Positions 26,745-38,782 of a stretch of 64,000 nt of DNA are shown piece by piece. The notes beneath the pieces are model-generated. The model was not told the DNA's origin. It did no database searches and worked only from the letters and a program-made list of their open reading frames with translations. Location of the stretch: positions 1,640,074 to 1,704,073 of the forward strand of contig NW_002060954.1 in NCBI RefSeq assembly GCF_000150275.1. The letters are read 5' to 3'. The DNA comes from Trichoplax adhaerens. Lineage: Eukaryota; Placozoa; Uniplacotomia; Trichoplacea; Trichoplacidae. The number at the start of each line of letters is the position of its first letter. The stretch's first letter is position 1. Position numbers and translations under genes: made by a program.

Positions 26745-29156
26745 TTAATCTTCCTTGATATAAACTTTTGGTCTTGAAAAAATCTTGATAGCTTCATCAA
26801 TTTCGGCTAGTTTACGTTCGACTTGAGTCTTTCGGTTCATAGCTGTATATGAATCGCACCGTAACGGCATCTTTGCTAATTTCATAGCTAACTCTCTTTG
26901 ATCTAGTGCAGGGAATACATTTAATAGTTAAAATTCAAATTAGAATTGAAGTTTAATTTATTTTAGAAAACTGTATATACTTTCAAATAGGGCTGCGAGT
27001 GTTTCCCTTCTTTCTGCATCAGGCATTAATGTATGACCGGGTGGCATATTAGGGTCCGGTATTGAGGCCAACCGCCTTTCTTCGTCTCGCCTCCACTGCT
27101 CTTGACGCTTTGTTAGACTAAAATGAATGTAGAAATTAAAGAATTAGAAATTAATTTATACTATGAAAACGATTAATTTTAAATTTTCTGTAACAGCAAA
27201 TAAACTAACTATTTCGGTATTTTTCCTTTAGGATGACTTTTTTCATCTTGATTTTTCTTATCTAAATGTTCTTTGACGGACTCTGTAGAGGGAGATTTTC
27301 GCACCTTGGTATTGATTGCTTCACGAACGTTACGATTTAAGTAGTTTATATCTTTTCGCACTTGTTGAAACTATAGCAAAATCAAATATCAAAGTATCAG
27401 CATTAGAAACGTCAAGATTTTCGATATGAACTGAATTCTACACAGAGGATAGTATACCTGTTTATTACATTCTTTAGCCTTTGGAACTGATAATTTAGTT
27501 GCATTAACTACTAATGGGCCTATTGTACTTTGTGAACGATTTTCTTTCAAATGTGAAGGGATTCCTTTGCCTGAGTGAGAGCGTAAAAATGTTGCCGAAG
27601 TAGACCTTGGAGCTGGTGGAGGATCCTACAATATTGTATTTTTATTGAGTGCAAATGTTCGCTGTTAAATGCTGCTTTTAAACTATAATCGTTAGGCATT
27701 TATCAATGTAATACTATTTCAGAACTATCATATCCATATGGTGTAGAATTAAGATTATCGATCTTCTGAATAAATAAAAGTCTTAAGCGTAAATCGGTGT
27801 AATAGTATTAATGATCGAGTATGGCTAGATCAATAATTTTAAATACTTCCATTATTCGTATATGTTTATAAAACCAACAACTAAATATTTAAGATTTTGA
27901 ATTAAAATTGTACTGTATTCTACCTGAATAATTTTAGCAACTTTTGAAGTCGCAGTAGCAACAAATCGTTCCATTTTATACATGGGTTTAGTAGGTCGAT
28001 TTTCTTCGTTTTGTTTTCTTTCCTGATTTGTCTTTTGTGTTTGTTTTATTCGACGCATGTTCTCCAACATAAAGTTTTTTGTCGTTTTACCTAGAATGCA
28101 ATCGGATGAGAATTATGCTGATAGTTGTATCGTAATAGAAATCGACCAATTATCGAATATGAATATACGCAAACTTCTGAGTTTAAATTTTTACAGATTC
28201 TTTTTTCTTGAAAATATTTGCGTACATTTGTGATTGAAATTATCAAGATTCATTTGGATTTGAAATTATTGCAAGATTATTAACGTATGAATTTGTCATT
28301 GGTAACTGTATAATAATGTTGATAACTCAAGACTAATATTTACCTTCTGGATAATTTAACGTTACAAACTACTGGTACTAATTTTAGTTATTACCATCAT
28401 GGTGATACTCAGTAGACTTTTTTCGTTACATACACGTATGTATTAGAATTTTATTTAATTTAATTGCTAATGAAAGTTTTAATGAAGTGCTTTTGATTTC
28501 CATCGTACAAAAACAATCTTGTTGAAAATTGAAAGTAGTGATATTCCCTTGATAACTCTACATATAATAATAAATAGACTATTTTTTTAAATTGCTACCA
28601 CCTACGTGAGATTTTTAAATGAGTTATAATGCATGGACAGCCTTGTTAGAGTCTGATAGTATAAGATACTTTAGATGTGTGACAAAAATATCATGGACTT
28701 TTTAGTAAGTAGATTTTATAGGCTACCTGTCATAACTTGTAGTAATGTAATACTTGGTAATACTTTAAATTAATGCTATTACGGTACATGCTTAGTTTAA
28801 TATCTGAACAGATAATCACATATATGGGCTACTGAAATTTTATCCTTCTAATTGGACGAGCAATTGCTACAACAGTAAATACTATAATATGGATTACGAA
28901 ATTACAAGCAATTTAATTGTCCATGACTATCGTATTCTTTCTAACAGTCTAAAAATTTGAGGAATATCTTACCTTTACCAGGCACATATGGAGTATCAGA
29001 AAATAAAACTCCCACCGTGCCTGTGTGAGAATGAGCGATTCGTACAGCATCACCACGTAATCGTGGATTAGGACCTGCGGATAAAGGTCGTGATGTTGGG
29101 CGAGCACTATCCGGATCAGGAGGAATAGTCCAACGAGGTTCTCTCGATGTAGCCAT
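26745..29156 (-). CDS. ENKD1: Enkurin domain-containing protein 1 (ENKD1)
   Basis: Microtubule-associated centriole/cilium protein in vertebrates. Six exons on the minus strand: 29156-28973, 28090-27924, 27625-27458, 27370-27210, 27117-26981, 26902-26745; phases close and give 324 aa (human about 346). Recognised parts: an N-terminal proline-rich RPTSRPLSAGP; a basic helix LENMRRIKQTQKTNQERK followed by PTKPMYKMERFVATATSK; and the C-terminal enkurin region with YLTKRQEQWRRDEE, DPNMPPGHTLMP and the end DEAIKIFSRPKVYIKED, nearly identical to the vertebrate C terminus. The Met at 29156 is taken as start because it opens the exon and gives a family-like N terminus. The gene is transcribed towards the C2orf81-like gene. 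Confidence 0.9.
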
Positions 29157-30169
29157 CTTTATGCAATTGCGATATGGTAATGCCCAACTTTATTATGCTC
29201 CGCAATGATAGAATGATTCCAAAATAATTTATCAGTTAATTACGATGCTCAAGCGTAAGTTAAACTCTGAATCCAATAATTCTATTGCACGTTTATTACA
29301 TTTTACTTTGAATGATAATAAAAGGAATACTTTTCTGGCGATTATTACTTGAATAGTTTCCAGTTAATACGAGTTGATGATAACTCGTAGCTGATGATTT
29401 GCTTCTGAGTAATGTAGTAGAATAACTGTACAGGCACAGAAAATAGACTTTAATCGACTACTAATAAACTCGTTAAAGTATAATGTCTAATACAGACTGA
29501 CTAGTGATATCGCGATCACTGCTATCGCACTCTTATTTTACTATAACAGTATCGTATAATGTATACTACGATCGCCTAACTTATAGTTAATTTGTATACC
29601 TTACTTTGATTGTCCGAGTATCTATACTGAAATAATATTTTCTAACAGCTGCTATTGCTACGAGCATAACGGTAATATTATGATACATTATTATCCCATA
29701 ATAATAGCTATAATATTAACCTCGATTAATTAAGAAGAAAAAATTTAATGGAATAGAAATAAGAATTTAAATTTTTGCGTCTGCGTAAACCAAAACATTC
29801 TTTTGTTGGAAACCTGAATAAATTTATGTCCAGTAATATTATGCACCTACAACGAACCATGCGCGGGATACTGTCATTTACTATTTTTGGAAAGCCGTAT
29901 CAATTACTAGTAGAGTAACATTTCCCAGTGCGTGTATGTTCATTTACTATAGAATATGCATCCTCGATTAAAGTATGCAACACCTCCCGGAATGTAGTAT
30001 TTCTTGCCTCTAGGAGAATACACAGTACAGGAGATATGGTTCCATATGAATTAGCATAAAAGTTGATTATTATAGTGTAATAGGTTACAGGAGTCAGCGA
30101 GTTATAGCTTCTATACTTGAAAGGCTGACATCAAAAATATTCGGTAACCATGGTGACATTACTGACATG

Positions 30170-30180
30170 CCCCCCCCCCC
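30170..30180. repeat. Poly-C run of 11
   Basis: An uninterrupted run of 11 C in AT-rich surroundings. Its length may be unstable or mis-called in assembly. Confidence 0.9.
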
Positions 30181-30610
30181 ATTTATATCAACTATGAGCG
30201 CATATTAGGTTAGCTAGCATTCTACGATGCAGCATACTAAAAAATTCATTTAAAAATACTTATAGATGCAATTCTAAATTTAAATAATTATCCATTTATT
30301 TGCCTACCTTTCGTATATTATTAAGGTATCCTCTTCAAATTCTAATCCAACTTTAGTAAGACTCCTATACTGTATTTGTAGCATATAGTTATAGTATGTC
30401 AACTTTCTTAGACAGTTCGTCATAGATGTTACCCATAAAATTGAGCGATAAGTAGTTTCTATTAATATTGATTATATGACTAAGTAGCTACCATAACACC
30501 TAATATGCGGTGAAGTAATTATGTACAGAGGAATTAGGATATACCGCACTCGAAGACTAAGTTTTATACGCTGTTTGATCAAATAGTTAATAATTACATT
30601 ATCACTTCAT

Positions 30611-30927
30611 TACAGATCATAAAATTGGAATCTTTCTATTACTTTAATCTCGCTGATCTTCAAACTGTTTTACTATGCGAATCCTTACAGTTGATTGACA
30701 GGAATGATATCATGTTCTCCTATCGGCTTATATTAATACTTACAGTAACTAACATCAAATCATAAAACTGTAATTTACTCCTTCTAATGCTTTAATCTCG
30801 CAGATTTTGAACTTATTTTACTTTCAGTCCTATGTTTTCCTTTAAAAGCCCTTAACGTATCCTTTTACAATATATTTTACATTGCAGTCGATTGATAGGA
30901 ATGATATGATGCTCACCTATCGGCTTG
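30611..30927. repeat. Imperfect direct repeat
   Basis: Copy 1 (about 30611-30731) and copy 2 (about 30756-30927) share ATCATAAAA, CTTTAATCTCGC, a GTYGATTGAYAGGAATGAT block and CCTATCGGCTT in the same order. Copy 2 carries about 50 extra bases in its middle. Confidence 0.65.
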
Positions 30928-32209
30928 CAATAATTAGGATTGTTTAGACCAAGATGATCACTTAAATATAAAGCCTGATTTATTTCTATTTCATGCAAAG
31001 TTGATCACGTTAGGGGAACTAACCACACAGTCTGCATCGGTTTCATTCGAAAGTATTACAACATGACAATTATTACATCTTTATATAATCACTGCTCATT
31101 TTAGTAATCCATCTTCATTTTCTATTTGGTAGCAACTGGCATTATCATTTTAGTAAATACTGTATTAAAGAGCTATATCTGAAAGGATATTATTAATATA
31201 GACATCACGCAATAATTCTCTATGATTTAACAAATAATTACCCGTATTAAGAGAATTGATAAAAGTATATTAATTTTAAATTAAGGTATTAAGCTATCGT
31301 GATATCATATTTTTAATAGCAACTTACGGCCTACGGAAATAAATTATATAACAACAAGGAAGCATAAATTATAAGATTTCTCTTTAAATCCTTTATTTTA
31401 CTGCTTTAGAGATTTAACATATCGTAGATGGTATAATATTCAATAACTGTATGAGTTAAGATTCTTTCCATTCCTATAGTGAAGTTATACAGTAATATAG
31501 CATTTTATGAATTATAATTCATGCAGTTGAAGATCTGTCACAAAACAGCTTTGCAACAAGATAACGTAATCTACGATCAATAAGTCAATTCCTTGAACTA
31601 CGTATCAAGGAACGATATCTGCACTATCACGAGCACTTTTGCTCTACTAGCAGACTACACAAAGACTTAAACGCCTCGTATTTTACGTTAAACACTAAGT
31701 TGGACAATTCTTCTTTATTTCACGATATACAGCATTTATATACTATTCCTCAATAGTTCATGAGTCATAGTTAATACAATTAACATTAGAATCATTTACT
31801 GAATTAGATATTAATTTTAGCTACTGCTCTCTTAATGCAGACAACAGTATTTACGAACATAGACATGTAATAACTAATACAGAATAGTCAGATTACGATA
31901 TGTCCTATCACGGAACATTTCCATGATAATTTACAGTCTATCATAAGTAAATTACAATCACAATGATTCGAACTGTAAGCAGATGATTTGCATTCCCTAT
32001 TATAACTATTATAATTTCAGTATGTGTATAAGTGTCACTGTCATAAAAAGTCAGTGCTATATTAAAATACAGTATATCCAAATTAGAAGTTAACTAAATA
32101 AGGATAGTCTAACAGAATTATCCTAACATAGTTATTTCTACTGTAATACAGTATTTAACACTGTAACAAGATCTTATAAATGACTATCAATGAGACGATA
32201 CTTATTGTA

Positions 32210-32229
32210 ATATATATATATATATATAT
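32210..32229. repeat. TA dinucleotide microsatellite
   Basis: About ten TA units in a row, 0.6 kb downstream of the receptor stop codon. Confidence 0.9.
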
Positions 32230-32827
32230 GCATATTGTTAGATAAGATTAATTTTAGCCAATTAATTCAATAAGAAAGAGTGAGATAGGAGAAGAAAATG
32301 TGAAGAAACGAAACTGATTAGTATTTAGGATTTATATTTGCTTTCATGCATTCAAAATGGTTAATGCTAAACTAGCTCTTGAAGTGATTGATTTGAAACT
32401 TTTTAAGATTATCGCCAACATGATTTAAGTGGATTAATGCTAGCATCATTTCTAAATTAAGACTGTACCCATGGTATCTAATAATCTATAAACTGCTTAA
32501 ACTATAATTGATACCTTAGATCCATTACATTTTGGGCTATGGAAGCTCTACTTTTTGAGTACAGTGTAGACTTTTATAAGTAAAAGATTTTCCAACATCA
32601 TATCAGAAAGTGCCATATGAAAGCAGTATAATTTGCAGTGCCACTAAGATTAAGACTTGCCATTTTTTGTAATGGTATAGTTATTCGATTGGCTTATAGA
32701 ATGTAAATCGGTATAGCTTGATGATCGTGAAGTTATATTTTCAGGGTGTTGAACTCCTAGATAGTCATCAAAAATTTTAAAATATTAATTGATCTTTCTA
32801 TCTACTAATGAAAATAATTTTTAAATT

Positions 32828-35800
32828 TTAGTTTTCATATGTATAACCTCTGGATCTGCCAAGTGAAGGGGAATTGATATTCTTTTTCGCTGAATTACTG
32901 CTGGTATATCGTTTCTGATTAAATTAGAAATAGAATATAGATGGAAGAGTGAGATATGAAAATAAATGGAATTATTATGCTAATGATAATCTAAATTCTA
33001 GAGTACCTATTAAGAATTGATTAATGTATCATATGAGCCTTACCGAAGAACCACAGAATCTGAAGTTGCGGTTTCGAAGCGCTTCCATAATCTATCCGAA
33101 AGCAATGATGATGAATAATACTCTTGATTCAATTTGATGTACTGTAGAAATACCTACGAATTAAAGTACTTTACCTGTTGGTCAAATATGCAGTGAAATA
33201 CGAAAACAAAGACACCTTGGAAGCTTAGTAAGATTGTAAACAAATAACGTGGAATAGGATGTCTGAGTTGAACAAAGAAGATAAAAATCCAACAAATTCC
33301 AAGTAAAGGTAATAGCGCAAATGCTCGACGAAGATCATTCCTGGTTTTGTAAATCAAATGCAATTTCAATATTAAGATGATGTTGATTCGTATGTACAGT
33401 ATTATAGAAGAGATATTACATAATTTATATTGTAAATGCGATAGGATTGTTATATAAGAAAATTGACTTACTTTAGAACTTGTCTTTTATTAAGCTCTTG
33501 ATTAGAAACTTTATTAGTAAAGTTAGATTTTTTATGGATAATATAAATGAGTATGCAAAAGATGACGACGTTGATCTAGTAATAATGAGATTATCATTAG
33601 AAAATGCAACTTTTAATTTGCAACAATATAATCATTCTAGATTTTTAATCTATTAAACAGATACTAAGGATAATACGTTATTGAACAAAAATATTAGACC
33701 CATGCATGCTTATATTACTCTAGCTTCCATATTCTAATTATAATCGTTTGTATTAGGACTAGGTATGCGTATAAAGTCAGAATCATATTGAATGTGTGTA
33801 AAGATTAAGTTGAATCACTTAGATAGCGTGTCAGTTATAATATTTTACAACTTGAAAGCAATTAAATTTCATGATTAATTAAACTTAGTAATCGCTATGA
33901 CTTACTGTAACAACAAATGCCATTGGACCCAAGAAGAACCAGATAAAATTACTTGTTAGGAAGCAACTAAAAAAATTGAAGATATCAGTACCAACCATTC
34001 CATATTAGCCAGAATGATAAATACAGAATAAAAGTGTCCGTAAATGCTAATTCTATTCTACTTGTTACTTACGCATCGACACCACCATAAGCATGTGGTG
34101 CAACACCAGCAGTTATGCCAACAATAACAGCAGGAACAACTATAAAATAGAAAACAATAATCATATTTTGCTCCAGCATATGACTATTGGTAAATTATTA
34201 TAATCTCCAATAGAGAGTAACTATTACTTTAAACGTCTCCGTTAAAACTATCATTAGTTCTAGTATACATACTCCATCCAATAACGGTGTAAATAACTAT
34301 CCACAAACGCCCACTCTTGATAAATATAGTTACCAATAAACGATATAAATGAACACCTTCCGCTAGCTGCCAAGTGAAAACTGCAGTGAATAGGTAATGT
34401 AGAATTACAGCAATAGCTGTGCAAGCAACCTAAAAAAAAATCGTTTTATTATTAGTAAACGGAGGCGGTTAGTAACAATAATAAGCGATTATCATTTATA
34501 TATATGGCAGTTAAACAATTATAGAGATTATATCTTACATATAGATTAAAGCTATCACATTACTTTGTCAATTAGATATTTTAATAGCAACTTACATTAT
34601 TAGCAACGTATCTCCTATCGGCGCCAAATAGGAAAATTACATTGGAGGAGATGACTGCAGCAATGAGATTGCCATGGATATACCATTTCCTTGTTCTAGG
34701 CAATCTAAATGATTAATTTAAAGTTTTAAAAATGTCAATGTAATTCCTAAAAGTCTGCCCTTGGTCTTACTCTACTGAATATTAATCGATTAAACATTAA
34801 AGCTATTGTTCGATTAGAAGTGTACACAATTACGGATAAAATTTGAATTACGCAGAATGATCGTATGGATGCATTGCAAATTCATTTTTACAATTTAATT
34901 TTCTATGTACCTTAAGAAGATCAGACATGCCACCAACAACACCAAGCATACAGTGGAAAAGGATAATCCTACGATAGTGATGATGGACAAAATTGGAGCG
35001 TGAACATCAATTGGTTGACTAGGAGGAAAGCTGGTATTGGTAATATTGGTATTATTGCCGATATATGTGATATTTTCGGTTGGTGCTACAGTCTGTTAGA
35101 TTATATTAAGAAATAGTAAATAAAAGACAGGATTCATATGCTTGATATGGTTATCTGATTTTAATCCGTAAATATTCGTACCAGATTTTTAAAAGTCTGG
35201 CTTATATAGTATATTAATAATAATGATTATTTTACAGCTATCATGATGGTATATATGGACACTTACATTTGAGCCAATACCGATAACATCAATACCTAAA
35301 ACATTATATAAAATCGTATCATTGAGGAAGGCTGGTGGAACAACTGCGCCGACTACAACGCAGTTATAATTTATATTTTGGATTATTTCGTTATAGACAG
35401 AGGATGTATCATAGTTGACGTTGGTGAATTCTTCTTGACTGCCTAATCTTTGGTTAACAAAGCTTGGGCTTTTCAAATTGCTTGCTAACTGGTAGAATAA
35501 AATGCGCAAATGGCGCCTTTGCACTTCCTTTGCATTCAAGCAATAGAATAAACGAAATAGATTCAAATTTGAGATTCGAGCGTAGTTATGATATATACGT
35601 ATAGAGGGAACAAACTGTTGAAATTGTATCTATAACAAATCTAATTGTTGGCAGGAAAGATTACAACTAGTATTTTTTGATATTTATAATGTAAATCAAT
35701 GCTAATTTTTATTAGTTTTTAATTTTTTATGAAAATAAATATCCCGAGATGGTTGAAAGACAAGCAGTATCGTTCATTCTTAAAATGAATGCTATAAAAT

Positions 35801-38782
35801 AATTTACTTACATCGATTCGGCATTCAGAATTTCCATTCAAGGTATTTATGATTAAAGCATTAGCAGTATTTAGTAGACACTAAATGCAAAATAAAAGTA
35901 TTATAAGACGTTAATACGGAAATTCGATCTAGTTATAATGTTACAGTAATATTTTTCAGTCCGCTAACGTAAAAAGTAAAGTAATTACAAACTATCTTTC
36001 AATTGGCTATGACTTCATATTGGTAATGTTTTTATTTACAAGTTTTCTTAGTACTACGTCAACTCTTTCATTCTGTACTTGCATCAACTTTTATGAGACT
36101 GCTATTGCCATGTCATGATTTCTTACCGCAGTTACATTCATATAGGCTGCATAGGTTGCATCTGAAAGTTGCCTTCGCTTCTGTATATTGAATATTTGGC
36201 CTAGAACTGAAATTGGGCGCGGTCTGTTAGGTACTACATCCCATTTCTCGTACAAAAATGAGGCCAATTGATTTAGATAAGCCAACGTATAATTTTTGGC
36301 AAATTTTCGGCTCAACTGGAGTAAAAAGATATTTATGGAAATCAATGGAATTGTACATGAATAAATGTGCTGTACAGAAGGCACCGAATGATACTCGTCG
36401 CTAAAGAACAGAATACTAATAACTTTAGCATACCCTTTCTTGAATTGAGTTAATATGAATAGATTGGCAAGCACATCGATCGACATTTTCCCAATTTGAA
36501 AATATCCCATCGCTATCTTTCTTACATGTCCTTGTTAAATTGCCTACCACTGGATGAGGTGAAAAGGTGGTCTTACATTTGGATAATTTAGCGACTCCAC
36601 CGCTTGGTGTACTTGGCCAGATAACGCTGTCTTCTTGAATTGATTTACATGGCGAAGCTTCTATTAACGGTTTGAAAAGCATTACAGAAGTAAGAAACAA
36701 GTCGAAATATTTATATCTACACAAATATTGGCATAGTGAATCGGCTTTTGGTAAGTAAACGTATAAATTTCTACTAGTTAGTATGAATTTTAAATTGACA
36801 AAAGCAGTGATAGAGCTTATGAATTTACCAGGAAGCAATTAAATGCGCAAACAGACTTTCTTATAGTTCGGATAAAGGCGTTAATTATTCTTCTAATACT
36901 AAAAAGATTTGTTATACAAACTTACCGTAGCCGGGTGGGCAGCTGTTGGTATTACTACTTCCATCTTGACAACAAACAGCTTTTCTACCTCCGAGTTTAC
37001 TAGTAGCATCATTAACCATCATGGCTACAGTCGCCGCATCCTGAAGAATAACAATTAGTTACGGTACAGTTTAATTTAGTTTGCACCTTAGCGGAGTCTA
37101 TTCCAGTAAATCTGGGGAAAATTTCGAGTAAAGAATTTATTAATCGATATTCTTACCGAAGAATTACAGGTATTCGTTGCTGGAATCACATTTCCTATCT
37201 CAATGATGCACTAGTTGAAAAGTAAAAGTAAATTGGTAAGTGAATTAAAGAAGTCACCCTATTTCAGTAAAACTGCAGCGATTTAAATATGAATAAGTTG
37301 ATAAGTATAATGATGGAGACAAGGAGTGTTTTAAATTTGATAGCATAGCTATCAACTATGCTTAAATATCGCAATTGATATCCTGCAGATATAATTTAAG
37401 CATAGTTATAACTCCTCTTTGAGAAGGCTATCCTTGGTTACTTCTGTAATTAGTAGAACTTGATACAGGTTAGCGGCTAAGTAACGGATTAAAATCTAAG
37501 ATAGTAACAGCTCAGAATTTCTGTAATCGTATGGAATTCCAAATCTCTAAAGTGTAGTTTCTTCAAGTCAGTTATGTGTAATCTTACTTTTCGTACTTAT
37601 CTTTAATTTTACCAGTGTTTATATCTAGTTTTATTTTAAGTATGATTATGTTGCATCTGTAATAGAACTTAATCTAAGTCTGTTCAGTATATTAATGCGA
37701 CTGATACTCTTAGAATACATGTAGAAATATAAGTAGTCGGCAAGTGGTTTAGACTACTTTAATCTATCGATCGTAAAGGCATATACCTTGGTAATTTATG
37801 ATTCTGGTTTTGTATCGAAATCAAATTAATATTAATTTAGACATACTACTGATACTGAAAAGGAAAGTCAAAATAAATTTTTCTTTGCCAGTTATCATGA
37901 TCTGGCGCCTTAATATTATTTTGAATATCAATTATATGCTTACGCTAGCTATATTATCGGATGACTTTTGATTGACTGCCCCGCTTGCAGCTAGGCTTTG
38001 TAGTCCATATTTCAATGCTTGAATAGCATCATCGTAAGACAATTTTGGACCATTTATTTTTGGTTTTAAAAGACCGAAAAGCCTGACTTTGGAGTTTAAT
38101 GTTCTTAAATGGTTGAGTAGGTCAGCAATTTGAGTGGCATTAGTCGCTCCACTTCTTAATTTCTAGTGCAAATTTAGTAATCAAACTAGAGTTAACATAT
38201 CGTATATCAATATATAAATCTTATTTTATAATAAATCGCATTTTATTTATTTTCGCTGTAATACCAAATAACTTAGGATATAGAGGAAAAAATTAGGCGC
38301 TTTAAAAACTCGAGGCATTAATATGGCTTACCTCCAAATCAGTTTTGACTGCGGTAATCGGTATAGACTGGCATTTGCACAAATCAAGTTCGCTGTGGAC
38401 GAAAACGCAGCCTGGTTTGCATCGAATTGATACAGATCCGGTGTATTCTAATAGATCAAGAATGATAAGGATAAGATATTATACTTCAATAACAGTGTGT
38501 ATGTATGCACCGTGAACATAGCTAAGTAATATTAATATCGATTTACTTTATGTATACATTTAATTGCGTATATAGCCTACTATCTGTCACTGTGTAATAC
38601 ATACCAGCTGAATTTGAAGAAAAATTTTGCAGAGATCTACAAGATTTCGTAAGGGTTTTGGGGGTAGTTAATGGCCTAATAGCTACATATCTAAAGCTTA
38701 CTCCAGCTATTACTTCTTGGCAAATGGTTGGTGCTGTTTGAAGAGAAATCATAGCATTGTAACTATCCAAACAATTTTTAAT
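32828..38782 (-). CDS. Adhesion-family GPCR with HRM domain, no GPS seen (5' end open)
   Basis: Cell-surface receptor. Eighteen exons, minus strand: 38782-38605, 38447-38332, 38162-37944, 37210-37157, 37040-36926, 36660-36434, 36315-36127, 35880-35812, 35629-35267, 35092-34911, 34704-34596, 34429-34273, 34139-34073, 33966-33906, 33575-33472, 33340-33175, 33091-33044, 32914-32828. Phases close to 836 codons. The order is: cysteine-containing N-terminal region of unknown fold; HRM domain (exon 36660-36434, CKTTF...GNLTRTCK...SNWENVDRCA); GAIN-like helical region (LAYLNQLASFLYEKW); a beta-type stretch with VVVGAVVPP; seven TM helices. Family marks are TM4 VPAVIVGITAGVAPHAYG, TM5 FIWFFLGPMAFVV and TM6-7 RRAFALLPLLGICW and LLSFQGVFVFVFHC; cysteines for the TM3-ECL2 bridge are present. 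The cytoplasmic tail is short, ending SRGYTYEN. Upstream exons are missing; 43009-43075 is a candidate. Confidence 0.87.
37354..37407. repeat. Inverted repeat in receptor intron
   Basis: AACTATGCTTAAAT (37354-37367) is perfectly inverted at 37394-37407, with a 26-base loop, between the exons 37944-38162 and 37157-37210. Confidence 0.8.

Larger units (their letters stand above)
29157..32827. other. Non-coding interval between ENKD1 and the adhesion GPCR
   Basis: ENKD1 upstream region and the 3' flank of the receptor gene. No exon was recognised. It contains a run of 11 C (30170-30180), an imperfect direct repeat (30611-30927) and a TA microsatellite (32210-32229). Confidence 0.5.
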
